From the IMG/VR virus record IMGVR_UViG_3300034020_000631, positions 1-36,453 of that record: DNA of 36,453 nucleotides; one strand, written 5' to 3'. Position numbers and translations under genes: made by a program. The notes beneath the pieces were generated by a model. It was given only the letters and a program-made list of their open reading frames with translations. It was not told the origin of the DNA and made no database searches. Positions 20,854 to 30,700 of the stretch are shown here, in pieces; position 1 is the first letter of the stretch; each line of letters begins with the position of its first letter. The DNA is from a virus.

Positions 20854-20862
20854 GAGACCTCC

Positions 20863-21213
20863 ATGGCTACGCCGGAAGGCACCATCAAAGGTAAGCTGGA
20901 CCGCCGACTTAAGAAGCTATCTCATTTTACCCCATTGTTTGTGTATTCCCCCAACGCCGGGCCGTATGGCAGCGCTGGTATTCCTGACAGAGTAGCTATT
21001 GTCAGAGGGCGGTTCGTCGGTATAGAATGCAAAGCATCGGCGAGCAGCAAACTAACTGCCCTGCAAGCAAAAACCCGCGACCAGATTTTGGCTGCGGGCG
21101 GTGCTTATTTTGTCGTCTATGACGATAAGACAATCGACGACGTTATAGCGTTCTTCGCTACGGAGATTTTAAAAGATGCTTGTGCTACCGGACAAGAAAG
21201 CAATCATCCTTAA
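20863..21213 (+). CDS. VRR-NUC nuclease
   Basis: A 116-residue stand-alone VRR-NUC domain. PNAGPYGSAGIPDRVAIVRG holds the catalytic Asp (IPD), GRFVGIECKA gives the ExK pair, and LTALQAKTRDQILAAGGAYF is the family's C-terminal helix-strand. Length is normal for phage members. In phages these are thought to cut recombination or replication intermediates, often beside an SNF2 helicase, as here. AGGAG precedes the ATG and the gene overlaps the helicase by 38 bases. Confidence 0.9.
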   Translation: MATPEGTIKGKLDRRLKKLSHFTPLFVYSPNAGPYGSAGIPDRVAIVRGRFVGIECKASASSKLTALQAKTRDQILAAGGAYFVVYDDKTIDDVIAFFATEILKDACATGQESNHP

Positions 21214-22720
21214 GCTTTCTGACCCGACTAAGATAACTTCTATCATACCAACAGCAAAAGAAATCGAAGTTCGTGGCGCTAGACTTGTTGCTGTGCCGCA
21301 CAGATTCGAAGAAACAAAAGTTCTGAGAAACTTAGGTTTTCAAGTACCTGCTCCTATCCTGTATCAATACGACTGGCCGGGTCGGTTTACACCATACGAC
21401 CACCAGAGAATGACGGCGGCTTTCTTAACGATGCACCATAAAGGCATCGTGTTAAACCAGATTGGCACGGGGAAAACCAACTCCGCCCTGTGGGCCGCTG
21501 ACTATCTAATGAAAAATAAAAAGATACGTAAGTGCTTGATCGTATCCCCGCTCTCCACACTGGAACGAGTTTGGGGCGACGCTATCTTCACCGGTTTTCC
21601 GAACCGTCTGTTTACTGTCCTTCATGGTGCTGCTGAACGCAGAAAGCGGTTACTTCGCAACAACGTAGATTTTTATATCATCAACCACGACGGGCTTTCT
21701 GTTATCCTCAACGACTGTCGCGGCATGTTTGATCTCGTAATTGTAGACGAAGCTGCTGTGCTGAGGAACCCAAGCACGGCACGCTATAAAGCTGTGAAGA
21801 AAGTTATGGAAGGAAATCCAACGGCCCGCTTATGGCTAATGACCGGCACGCCAACACCAAACGAACCAACAGACGCGTGGGCTCTGGCTAAGTTAGTAGA
21901 AAGCCCTATGCTTACTAAGGGGTACACTGCTTTTCGCGACGAAGTAATGATGCGCGTAGGACAGTGGCGCTATCTGCCGCGTCCCAACAGTCCCGAGATT
22001 GTAAGCAACGTCCTTACGCCTTCTGTGCTTTACACCCGCGAAGAGTGCTTAGACCTACCAGACACAGTGTTCCATGCTCGCGAAGCAGCTATGACCAAGG
22101 AGCAGCAAGCGCACTTCGACAAAATGATAAAGCATTTCGTTGTTGAGACACAGCAAAATACAATCACTGCCGTTAACGAAGCGGTGAAGTTGCAGAAGCT
22201 AATTCAGATTGCGTGCGGCGTGGCGTATGACGATCTAGGGAACCACGTTGAGCTTGACTGCTCGCCCCGCGTACAGCTGGTCAAAGATATCATTGAAGAA
22301 GTGGAGGGTAAGGTTATTGTTTTCGTACCCTTAACGGGCACGCTCAATCTTTTGGAGCGAGAACTGTCAAAAGTTTACACCATCGGCGTGGTCAATGGGG
22401 CTGTGTCCGCTACGAAACGCAACCAAATCTTTCATGATTTTCAACACACTAGCGATCCTCGTATCTTGATCGCACACCCTGCTACCATGGCTCACGGTCT
22501 TACCTTGACAGCCGCTAGCACCATCGTATGGTATGGTCCTGTTAACAGTAACGAAATTTATACCCAAGCCAATGGTAGAATTGAACGCATCGGTAAGCGG
22601 CACGCTGCCAATGTGTTTCACATCGAAGCAACGCGTATTGAACGCGCTGTGTACGAACGCCTGAAAAACAAACAAACGCTACAAGGCGTTCTCTTAGATA
22701 TGCTTAGAACAGAGAGGTAA
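21176..22720 (+). CDS. SNF2-family DNA helicase/translocase
   Basis: A 514-residue superfamily 2 ATPase. Motif I is IGTGKTNSA with K100, motif II is DEAA at 191-194, motif III is LMTGTPTPNEPTDAWAL, and motifs V/VI are HGLTLTAASTIVWYGP and QANGRIERIGKRH with the arginine finger. This is the usual compact phage type, about 450-520 residues, encoded next to VRR-NUC. It should translocate on DNA and remodel forks or recombination intermediates. It starts inside the VRR-NUC gene with GGAGA nine bases upstream. The C-terminus ends shortly after motif VI, so there is no accessory domain. Confidence 0.93.
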   Translation: MLVLPDKKAIILKLSDPTKITSIIPTAKEIEVRGARLVAVPHRFEETKVLRNLGFQVPAPILYQYDWPGRFTPYDHQRMTAAFLTMHHKGIVLNQIGTGKTNSALWAADYLMKNKKIRKCLIVSPLSTLERVWGDAIFTGFPNRLFTVLHGAAERRKRLLRNNVDFYIINHDGLSVILNDCRGMFDLVIVDEAAVLRNPSTARYKAVKKVMEGNPTARLWLMTGTPTPNEPTDAWALAKLVESPMLTKGYTAFRDEVMMRVGQWRYLPRPNSPEIVSNVLTPSVLYTREECLDLPDTVFHAREAAMTKEQQAHFDKMIKHFVVETQQNTITAVNEAVKLQKLIQIACGVAYDDLGNHVELDCSPRVQLVKDIIEEVEGKVIVFVPLTGTLNLLERELSKVYTIGVVNGAVSATKRNQIFHDFQHTSDPRILIAHPATMAHGLTLTAASTIVWYGPVNSNEIYTQANGRIERIGKRHAANVFHIEATRIERAVYERLKNKQTLQGVLLDMLRTER

Positions 22721-22723
22721 CAA

Positions 22724-22915
22724 ATGGAGTATACCAGAGAGGAAGATGAGTTACACCTGAGCGTGTTGACACTTTTTAAAGACGGTATGAGCCTAACTAA
22801 GATTGCAAAAACCACGGGGCTCTCTCGATACGCTGTTACAAAAGTGATCGACCGCGACCACAAAGAGTTTCCGGATGAGCCTTTACGGCGTGAGCCGCAG
22901 ACGGAGGATGCGTGA
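22724..22915 (+). CDS. Small helix-turn-helix protein, 63 aa
   Basis: A 63-residue protein (MEYTREEDELHLSVLTLFKD...) with a clear HTH: GMSLTKIAKTTGLSRYAVTK at residues about 21-40, followed by an acidic tail. This looks like the DNA-binding part of a resolvase or sigma-4-type HTH. It is a candidate transcription regulator of the phage, possibly acting at the 7909-9985 control region (inference). It starts three bases after the helicase and overlaps the next start. Confidence 0.8.
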   Translation: MEYTREEDELHLSVLTLFKDGMSLTKIAKTTGLSRYAVTKVIDRDHKEFPDEPLRREPQTEDA

Positions 22916-23175
22916 TGGAGTGGGTCAAAGACGAAGACGACGAAGACAACGAAGTCCCCCAAATCCTGGCAGTAAACCTCGAAGAAAATTGTGTGTTGTT
23001 CGACAGCGGTGACGTCGTGCCCATCTCGGTGTGGTTTGATTCTGATGGCGAAGATATCGAGCCTAAGCCGGAGAATAGAGACCAGTTAGCTGCGTTTGTT
23101 GTCCGGTATCAAGATAGCTGGCACGTCGGTATCTACAGCGACACAACATTTGATAGTTCGGGTATGCTGCAATGA
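22915..23175 (+). CDS. Acidic hypothetical protein, 86 aa
   Basis: It starts MEWVKDEDDEDNEVPQILAV. The ATG at 22915 overlaps the previous stop (TGATG) and GGAGG lies seven bases upstream. A GTG three bases earlier is also in frame. The protein is strongly acidic, especially at the N-terminus, with a small beta-rich core (VNLEENCVLFDSGDVVPISV, then FVVRYQDSWHVGIYSD). Such acidic small proteins can mimic DNA or inhibit host enzymes. No family is recognised and this is not evidence of function. It overlaps the next gene by four bases. Confidence 0.65.
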   Translation: MEWVKDEDDEDNEVPQILAVNLEENCVLFDSGDVVPISVWFDSDGEDIEPKPENRDQLAAFVVRYQDSWHVGIYSDTTFDSSGMLQ

Positions 23176-23570
23176 CTGTAAAGATTGAGGATGTCGTTAA
23201 GAAATATATGGCTTTACGAACCAAGAAAGAGGAGCTTGAGAGAGAAACAAAAGACAGGGTGGCTGAAGTTAAATCAGCCATGGAAAAGCTTGAAGCGTAT
23301 CTTCTACAACGTATGGCAGAAGACGGCGTTACGTCTTTCAAAACTCCATACGGCACAGCATTCTCGACAGAGAAAGAGTTTGCAGGTGTTGCCGACTGGC
23401 AGGAGATTATTGATTACGTAAAGCTGAACGACGCGTTCCACCTACTGGAAAAGCGCGTAAGTAAATCGGCTATTCGTGCATGGATGGATGAAGGGAATCC
23501 CCTGCCTCCCGGCGTGAACTGGACTACTGAACGCGATGTAAATATTCGCAAACCTTCCAACAACGTATGA
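23172..23570 (+). CDS. Coiled-coil protein of phage replication modules
   Basis: A 132-residue protein. Residues 5-45 form a charged coiled coil (KKYMALRTKKEELERETKDR). Then come EDGVTSFKTPYGTAFSTEKE, VADWQEIIDYVKLNDAFHLL and EKRVSKSAIRAWMDEG, ending LPPGVNWTTERDVNIRKP. This order, including the closing LPPGVNW, recurs in uncharacterised proteins encoded beside phage SSB-like and polymerase genes (recalled). It probably assists SSB or recombination, but the activity is unknown. ATGA coupling joins it to the previous gene, and it ends 10 bp before the SSB-like gene. Confidence 0.75.
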   Translation: MTVKIEDVVKKYMALRTKKEELERETKDRVAEVKSAMEKLEAYLLQRMAEDGVTSFKTPYGTAFSTEKEFAGVADWQEIIDYVKLNDAFHLLEKRVSKSAIRAWMDEGNPLPPGVNWTTERDVNIRKPSNNV

Positions 23571-23580
23571 GGAATAACAA

Positions 23581-24603
23581 ATGACTAATGCTATTGTCCC
23601 GACCAACGTCAAAATCCCTGCCCACCTCGCTAAGTACGCGCAACACAACAGCGGTCTTAGCAGTGCAATTTCCGCTGGTATCGGTGGTAGTGGGCCAGAG
23701 TACCCACGCATTTCGATTAAGGGCTCGCGCTTCCGCATTGTTGAAGAAGGTCAAGAACATGTGCTCCCCGAGACCACGTTGAACGTGGTTATCGTAGGCG
23801 CTAATCCGAACCTCTCGAAAGCGTGGTATGCAAAGGCGTGGAACCCAGACGACGAACCTGCCGGGCCGGATTGCTATTCACTCAACGGCCTTTCGCCCCA
23901 TCTGGAATCCCAAAATCCGCAGTCCGATAAGTGTTCTATGTGCAAACAAAACCAGTGGGGTAGCAAAATTACCCCCGCTGGTCAGAAGATCAAAGCTTGC
24001 TCTGACAAAAAGCGTCTCGCTGTCGTTGCGGCCAACGATCCGAGCGGGCCAGTTTATTTGCTGGAAGTGACTCCCGCTGCGCTTAAAGGTCTGTCGCAGT
24101 ACCAACGTGAGTTGACTACGCGCGGTATTATGTTGGAGATTGTGACGACGGCGGTGAGCTTCGATACTGACGCGAGCTTTCCAAAACTAAAGTTCGCGTT
24201 TGCCGGGTTTAACTCTGAAGAAACCCAGGAAGCTGTGACTCCGCTGTTTGGTTCTGAGTCAGTGATGGAGATTACTGGTGAAGCCCAGCCCGAGCGCTTG
24301 GAGGTCGCGCCGATTCAACCAGCCAAGCCGGTCTTGGTCCGCGCGACAAACAAACCTGCACCTAATCCTGCACCTGTTGAAGAGACGGTTGAAGAGGTTG
24401 AAGTTGAGGTTATCCCGCCAAAGGTAGCAACAAAGGCCCGTGGTTTTGGAGGCGCTGCGGCCAACGGTCAAGTTGATCCTACTCCCGCGAAGGGCGGTGC
24501 GGCTTCGGCGAAGAAGGTCGCTAAGGAACCCGCCCCGGTTGCGTCTGCTAGTCTCGCAGATGAGATCGCTTCGCTGATCGGAGACATGGGCGATGACGAC
24601 TAA
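23581..24603 (+). CDS. Phage single-stranded DNA-binding protein (SSB-like)
   Basis: A 340-residue protein. The N-terminal about 230 residues are the ordered part, with PRISIKGSRFRIVEEG, a Cys-containing segment (CYSLNG..., CSMCKQNQWGSKITPAG, KACSDKKRLAVVAAND) and LLEVTPAALKGLSQYQRELT. Residues about 235-320 are a Pro/Ala/Glu/Lys-rich flexible linker. The protein ends in an acidic tip, LIGDMGDDD, as in SSB proteins that recruit partners. This architecture is typical of the unusual phage SSBs encoded with family A polymerases and DUF927 helicases (recalled). GAGGAA precedes the ATG. It overlaps the next gene by 11 bases. Confidence 0.8.
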   Translation: MTNAIVPTNVKIPAHLAKYAQHNSGLSSAISAGIGGSGPEYPRISIKGSRFRIVEEGQEHVLPETTLNVVIVGANPNLSKAWYAKAWNPDDEPAGPDCYSLNGLSPHLESQNPQSDKCSMCKQNQWGSKITPAGQKIKACSDKKRLAVVAANDPSGPVYLLEVTPAALKGLSQYQRELTTRGIMLEIVTTAVSFDTDASFPKLKFAFAGFNSEETQEAVTPLFGSESVMEITGEAQPERLEVAPIQPAKPVLVRATNKPAPNPAPVEETVEEVEVEVIPPKVATKARGFGGAAANGQVDPTPAKGGAASAKKVAKEPAPVASASLADEIASLIGDMGDDD

Positions 24604-24877
24604 GCTAGACTTCAATAAAGTAGAAGCGCTACGCAAGCATATGTTGTTGTCGGTAAGGGGTATGGCGCAGATTCTGCGAACGTCACGGCAGAATTATTAT
24701 AACTGGAAATCTGCGAGGTCATACCCTACGCCGAATGCAGAAGCGGCATTAAAGTCTCGCATCAAGAAGATGTTAACCGTGGTCAATGAACATAGTTGGC
24801 CAACAGCTGATATCATCATGGCGACACACAGCCAACGAGTCAAAAAGCTGCTTGCGCTACTAGAAACGGACTCATAA
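24593..24877 (+). CDS. Helix-turn-helix DNA-binding protein, 94 aa
   Basis: A basic protein (MTTKLDFNKVEALRKHMLLS...) with an XRE/Cro-like HTH: LSVRGMAQILRTSRQNYYNW at residues about 19-38, followed by KSARSYPTPNAEAALKSRIK. The C-terminal half is helical. The segment 'SRQNYYNWKSAR...P' is common in phage regulators. It starts inside the SSB gene, so it is made at the same time, and is followed by a UUCG hairpin. It may repress early genes or switch on late ones by binding the 8010-8084 palindromes (inference, no direct evidence). Confidence 0.8.
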   Translation: MTTKLDFNKVEALRKHMLLSVRGMAQILRTSRQNYYNWKSARSYPTPNAEAALKSRIKKMLTVVNEHSWPTADIIMATHSQRVKKLLALLETDS

Positions 24878-24878
24878 G

Positions 24879-24900
24879 GTGGGGGGCTTCGGCCCCCCAC
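24879..24900 (+). terminator. UUCG-loop hairpin after the HTH gene
   Basis: A 9-bp perfect stem (GTGGGGGGC with GCCCCCCAC) with a TTCG loop stands two bases after the HTH stop codon. No T-run follows. It has the same design as the three hairpins in the minus-strand late block, here on the plus strand between the HTH gene and the primase-helicase. Confidence 0.5.
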
Positions 24901-24917
24901 AGCACACGAGGTAATGG

Positions 24918-27737
24918 ATGAATACGCTGGAGTTTTTGCGGCGTGTTCTGCCCGAGAGTGGCTGGTATTGCGTAGGCGTTGCGCTACCGAACAGTAAGTT
25001 TAAGCACAAATTTTCTCAGTCGCTTGAAGAAGTGGCTGAGTATTCGAAGCGAATTAGTGCTGGTGGCTACGATGTTTACTACGCAGTTTCATCTTTCAAA
25101 GATGCAAACTCTCGTCGGCAACACAACGTACAAGAAACTAGAATTTTCTTTATAGACGTAGACGTTGGCAAAGACAGAAACTCATATGCCAACAAGCGCG
25201 AGGCTCTTACAGCCGTCTTAGAATTTGTGCAGCGTAACCAACTGCCAAAGCCCATGATCGTATCATCGGGCAAAGGCTTTCATATTTACTGGGCGCTAAA
25301 GACTCCGCTTTCGTTTTACGAGTGGAAGCCACGCGCAGAAGCGCTTAAAGCGCTCGCCATTGCGCAAGGACTGGTTATTGACCCAGCGGTGCCGGGCGAC
25401 AGCGCTCGCGTCCTGCGGGCTCCTGGGACGCTCCACGTTGGTTCTGGTTCTACAGTTAAGGTTGTGGTGCCTGCTGAGGCAATTGACCTGAGCGAGTTTA
25501 ATATCGCGCCTGCACCGCCGATGGCTAATAAACCTCGCGGTCTTCTGTCCAACTTAAAAGTTAGTAGCGATTTTCCGCCAGCGGTCGCCGATATTGTTGC
25601 ATCAAAGTGCAAACAAATTAATTGGGCGATCAACAATCAAAGCGAAGTCGAAGAACCGTTTTGGTACGCGCTGCTTGGTATCGCCGCGTTCACACAAAAT
25701 CCAGAAGAGACCGCTATTGCGTGGAGCAGCAACCACCCTGATTTCTCCGAACAACAAACAATCAATAAGCTAGAGCAATGGAAAGCCAAAGCAGATGGGC
25801 CTTCGACGTGCGCGCGTTTTGAAGCGCTGCGCCCCAGTGGCTGCAAAGGTTGTCCGTTCCAGGGGAAGATAACTTCTCCATGCCGTCTTGGTGCGCAGTT
25901 TCAAGAGGTTGGTACGGACCCAGACGCTCCAGATACAAGCGTAACTAGTGTGCCAGTGCCGAGACCTTTTAAGCGGACAGCGCGAGGCATAGCCTACACC
26001 ATAGAAGATACTGATGTGGACGTATGTCCGTTCGATATTTATCCGGTCAGCTATGGTAGGGATGAAGGGTTAGGGTATGAAGTCGTTCGTTTCAATTGGA
26101 AACGCCCCCATGTAGGGTGGACTCCTCTTGTAATGCGGCAGGCTTTGCTAACTGAAGGGCATAGAGATTTCGCTGCTGCGTGCGCAGATCAGGGGATTGT
26201 GTTACCAAGCAAAAAACAAACTGAGGTTTTTCAACTCATGCTTCGTGCATACATGGAAGAACTAAAAAAGATTCGTAGTCTTACTAACCTCTATACAACT
26301 ATGGGGTGGAAGGAAGACCACGATCAGTTTGTTATTGGAGAATACGTAATTCGCCCTGAGGGGCAAAGCGTTATTGAAGAGCGGTCCACGCTGGCTGCTA
26401 ACGCTTCACGTAACAGCGGAGATATGTTTGGCGTTTCCGGATCACTCGACACGTGGGTTAACGCGACATCTATCCTAGAGAAGGCCGTAATGCCATGGCA
26501 TATGTTTGCTCTCGGTGTTGGGTTCAGCGCACCGCTCTATGCATTCGGCGGTCTTAAGGGGCTGACCATCTCTCTTTACGGTGAGACTGGCGGAGGCAAG
26601 ACGCTCATCCAATACTGGATTCAGAGCATCTATGGTAACCCAGATCGCCTGCACTTTGCCGCTAAGTACACGCAGAACACGCTGTTCAGCCGTCTCGGTA
26701 GCTACTCAAATTTGCCTATGACTATCGACGAAGCTACCATGCTGCAAGATAAAGAGGTGGGTGATTTCCTTTACTGGGTTAGCCAAGGGCGGGATAAGGC
26801 GCGGTTGAACCGCAATTCAGAAGAACGCGACGCAAAGACATGGGCAACGCCGGTCGTGATCTCTACTAATAAATCTATCCAAGCAAAACTTATCTCTTCT
26901 GGTCTGGACACGGACGCGCAGATGGCGCGGCTTTTGGAAGTGACTATCCCGCCACACACGTTGTTCTCCAAGGACAGCACGGTCGGTAAGAAGATTTACC
27001 ACCATCTAATGAAGAACTACGGCTATGCTGGACGTGCGTTTTTGCGCCATCTTGTAGGGCTTGGACCTGATAAGTTGCGCACACTTGTCGAAGAACATGC
27101 GAAAGAGTTCTATAAAACTTACAACGCCAAGTTCGCAGGACATGAACGTTTTTGGGAACAGGCTGTTATTCTTGCAGACCTTGGGTCTAAGATTGCGCAA
27201 GACTTGAGCTTGATTAAGTACGATTACACTGCTGGTACACGATGGGTGTTAGACCAGTTGGGCGTGCTGCGCGACTCAATGAACGAGATTAAGCTAGACG
27301 CTTTTGACCTGCTCGGGCAGTATCTTAACGAAGTTGCTAACGCGACAGTGACCGTTACCCAGACTGCAAACAATCCTCCTATGTGCGACCACACACGGCT
27401 ACCTCGCGGAGATGTTCGTGCGCGCATCCAGCTGTGGAGAAAAGACGGATCGACAAACTTTACTCGCGGTGTGCTGTTAGTAGACCGGACCCACCTGCGG
27501 CGCTGGCTCTCCAGCGGAGGGCATGACTACAAGGCGTTTCAAAAAGAAATTAGTGTTAGCAATGCTGATGCATCGCCTCGCGGGTTTAAGGGATATCTCG
27601 CTAAGGACACGCCGATCAAGTTACCACAATCTTATGTTTTGGGTTTTGATCTAGCGCATCCCAAGCTTGAAGGTATGCTCAACGATATCAGCGAGGCTTA
27701 TGACCAGCGGGCGTTCTCTAAACTCAAACTTGTTTAG
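24918..27737 (+). CDS. Primase-helicase (AEP-type primase fused to DUF927-like ATPase)
   Basis: A 939-residue protein. The N-terminal primase/polymerase part shows D80-V-D82 (FFIDVDVG) and H122 in SSGKGFHIYW, the archaeo-eukaryotic primase signature. A Cys cluster near residues 298-325 (CARFEALRPSGCKGCPFQGK, then SPC) may bind zinc. The C-terminal part is a DUF927-like helicase ATPase with Walker A GETGGGKT (K561), Walker B TIDEA (D604/E605) and sensor VVISTNKSIQ. It should prime and unwind at the fork, and could recognise the origin-like repeats. The ATG at 24918 follows a hairpin with GAGG upstream. Its stop overlaps the stop of the opposing giant gene. Confidence 0.88.
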   Translation: MNTLEFLRRVLPESGWYCVGVALPNSKFKHKFSQSLEEVAEYSKRISAGGYDVYYAVSSFKDANSRRQHNVQETRIFFIDVDVGKDRNSYANKREALTAVLEFVQRNQLPKPMIVSSGKGFHIYWALKTPLSFYEWKPRAEALKALAIAQGLVIDPAVPGDSARVLRAPGTLHVGSGSTVKVVVPAEAIDLSEFNIAPAPPMANKPRGLLSNLKVSSDFPPAVADIVASKCKQINWAINNQSEVEEPFWYALLGIAAFTQNPEETAIAWSSNHPDFSEQQTINKLEQWKAKADGPSTCARFEALRPSGCKGCPFQGKITSPCRLGAQFQEVGTDPDAPDTSVTSVPVPRPFKRTARGIAYTIEDTDVDVCPFDIYPVSYGRDEGLGYEVVRFNWKRPHVGWTPLVMRQALLTEGHRDFAAACADQGIVLPSKKQTEVFQLMLRAYMEELKKIRSLTNLYTTMGWKEDHDQFVIGEYVIRPEGQSVIEERSTLAANASRNSGDMFGVSGSLDTWVNATSILEKAVMPWHMFALGVGFSAPLYAFGGLKGLTISLYGETGGGKTLIQYWIQSIYGNPDRLHFAAKYTQNTLFSRLGSYSNLPMTIDEATMLQDKEVGDFLYWVSQGRDKARLNRNSEERDAKTWATPVVISTNKSIQAKLISSGLDTDAQMARLLEVTIPPHTLFSKDSTVGKKIYHHLMKNYGYAGRAFLRHLVGLGPDKLRTLVEEHAKEFYKTYNAKFAGHERFWEQAVILADLGSKIAQDLSLIKYDYTAGTRWVLDQLGVLRDSMNEIKLDAFDLLGQYLNEVANATVTVTQTANNPPMCDHTRLPRGDVRARIQLWRKDGSTNFTRGVLLVDRTHLRRWLSSGGHDYKAFQKEISVSNADASPRGFKGYLAKDTPIKLPQSYVLGFDLAHPKLEGMLNDISEAYDQRAFSKLKLV

Positions 27738-30700
27738 TCGACGCCGTAGGCGGCTGAAAGTTGCTCGACGGTTGGGCGAACAGTCAGACTAGATGCATCA
27801 TGGTAGCGAGCCACGGTGGTCTGTCTGGCCGCTTCGCCTGCCCGGCGAGCGGAGGTAAGGAAGTCGCGGATTTCAAACTCAGTGCCGCGGACGCTTTCGT
27901 TCCACTCATTTACGCGGTCCACGACGCGCCGCATAGTGGCAGTGTCGTTGCGTCGATAGGCAACTGCATACTGCTGTACAAAGTGGCGGCGGATTTCTTT
28001 GGCGTAGTTATCTGTACGGCGAGACATACGAACAACATCGTTATGGAACGTTGCCTCTGATGGGAAGAAGCCCAACAGCCTGAACGCCAGAACGTGGGCT
28101 GGCAGGTTCTCAGAAATAAGCTGTCCTTGTGCGTTGCTGATGGACCCGTCGCTCATAAAGATCAGCGTGTCACTCAGCGCGCGCGTACCTGCGGATGGGA
28201 ACTGGCGAAGCACGTCGCTAAGCGGCCCATTTGCACCGAGTGCGAAGTAATCCATTACGGTTCCTGCAAACTTAGCTGTGCTATCAATCTGGCTAGCCAC
28301 AGGGCCGATGGTGTCGATAACCGTTTGGTAGGGATCGGCCCCCGCTAGCAACGCCCCAGAGAAGGGGATCATGTCGCCCATACCGATCCGGCTCGAAATG
28401 GTAGCTCCGGTGTGCAAGTCCAACACACCGCGCAAGAGGACAGGTCCGAGCCCCGGCATAAGAGCGTCGCCCAGCCGAGCAATCTCAGCCTCGACACTGC
28501 CCATCGGAATCTTAAACTTTTGGGCAAGTGTGTCGATCAAGTCCATCAGGTCTTCCGCAAACGGAATAGCTTTAAGGCCGCCGAGCAGCACGAGTAGGGC
28601 GAGCAGTTTGATTTGCTCGCTTCGCGGAAGATGGCGAACCAGCTGCACCATCGTAACTTTAAATTGCTGGTAAACGTAAGCAATCGATCCGAGCGGGCCA
28701 CGGAACAATCCCGGTCGGTTATAGAGAGCGAAGTCACCGAGAGTAAATCTTAGCGTTGTTTCGGTATGGGACATCACGTCTAAATAATCTTGTGAGTCCT
28801 GATTGGAAAACGCTGCCGGGTCTGCGCCCGCCGCAATCGCTCTATCTCTATAAAGCCGGTACGCCGCTAGGGAGGTCGCGGCTCGCGATACCGCTTCAAG
28901 TTTATTGAAGAAGAACATATATCCTTTGGATGCGGCGCGAAGCGTTCTATCTCCGATTCCGTTATAGGTCGTACCCATCAACCCATAAGTTTGCGCAGCT
29001 TGCAGCTGCCCGCGGTCACTCATATCAAGCAGCATCCGTGCTTCGGCCTCAGTGAGGCCGTACTTCGTCCACTCTTTTCTGGCGACCATCTCCTGCATTT
29101 TTTCACGTTCGTCGATAAGCCCGGCCATCTTAGAGATGTTACCAGTAGCGCGACCTAGTTCAGTGGCCGTCTTCATATCCCCAAACCCGCCGCCGCGTCC
29201 GGTTTGGTAGTTAAACCCAGCGAGATATGGGGCGACTGCAAGCGGCAGTGAAACAAGGTTGAGAAGACCGGAGGCTACAGAGCCGCCCAGCTGCGTAACC
29301 ACGGTAAACGTGCGGAGGCCAGAGCCAATCTTACCGAGCCACGTATCAATATCATCGCCCGCGACATCTACGTTCTGTGCATAAAGCTCCAAGAGCTTAG
29401 CCGCGTGGGCACGGCCACGGTTGCCCTGCCCGAGAGTTTCGATCCGCTGCTTGCCCCTGGTCGTCGTAATGGTAAAGGTGCGTCCTACGGGGGCCATATG
29501 GCGCAGCATGTAGGCGTACTGCACAAGCTCTTGTTCAGCCACGGTGCGTTGTGCGGCATCGGCTGCTGCGTCGAACCGGGCCTGAAGGTCTCTAAGATAC
29601 TCAAAGTTACCAAACCAGTTATTGCCGGTTTCGTTGTTCATAATATCGTCGATGTCAGAAACATAAATCCGACGTGCGGAGATACGCGACATAGATTCCA
29701 AATATGGGTCAGCGCCCAAACGGATAACGTCTTTATCGAAGCCGGGCGTAGCGGAACGTTCTAGCGAAGCGCGGATGCGCGAACCGGTTTCGGTAATCTT
29801 CTCGATTAGGTTAGCCCGCTCTCTTGGCGACAACGAAATATTAAGTGTGTCCAAAAGGCGGATAACTTCTGAGAAATTAATGCGCTCACTAAATGAGCGA
29901 CCCTCAAAGGCTTCGTCAAACGACGCTTGAAGAATAACATTTACATCTTGGTTTTCGCTGTCTTTGACTTTCCACACTCGGTTACCAAAAACTTCGTTGA
30001 TTTGATTAGTGATAGACCGTGCGCCGGGCTCACCCGTAGCGGTATCTTCCGAGTTGTTCATCAAAAGATAGGGCAACATCTGCTGGAAGTCTTCGTGCAG
30101 ACGAATTATTTGCGGGCTATCTGAATTTTCCGTACCAGGAACGATAGCTCTAACCCGCACTTGGAATTTACCTTCGCGGCGCAGCGGAACGTAATGGCCA
30201 GCGATGTTGCGCTTGGCTGTTTTCTGTTGTTCCTGCACCGAAGCAAACGCAGCCGCGCTCCGTTGAATAACGGTCAGCACTTTTTTCTGTTGGTCAAGGT
30301 TCATCCCCATTTGGTTTACTTGTTCGAGGGCATCCCGACTCAACAAGTCTTTTAGATTTCTGTAGCGAGCCGTCTTCTTAAACTCGTGGATGAAGTCATC
30401 GTCTTCCAACGCTCGACGGCGGGTGTTTGCCTGTTCTGGCGTAATGGCACCAGCTGCAAGTTCAGCATCGATTGCGGCTTCTTTAGCAGCGCGATCTCTA
30501 GCGTACTGCGCATCAGAAACAGTGCGGTCCCAATCGTCGATCTTAGATGTAGAGTGTAGCGCGCGTAGAACGTTACGAAGCCAGATATCGGCTTCTTCCG
30601 CATTCTCTTCTTGGAACGAGTTATAGGCTTCGCGGATACGTCTAAACCATTCTCGTTGCGCTTGTGTTGGCGGCGTGCGGAAGCGGGCCAGGATGCGATT

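Noticed and set aside
22724-23175. Toxin-antitoxin pair (HTH protein plus acidic protein)
   Set aside because: The genes are embedded in a tightly coupled replication operon, the acidic protein shows no toxin motif, and there is no autoregulatory site upstream.
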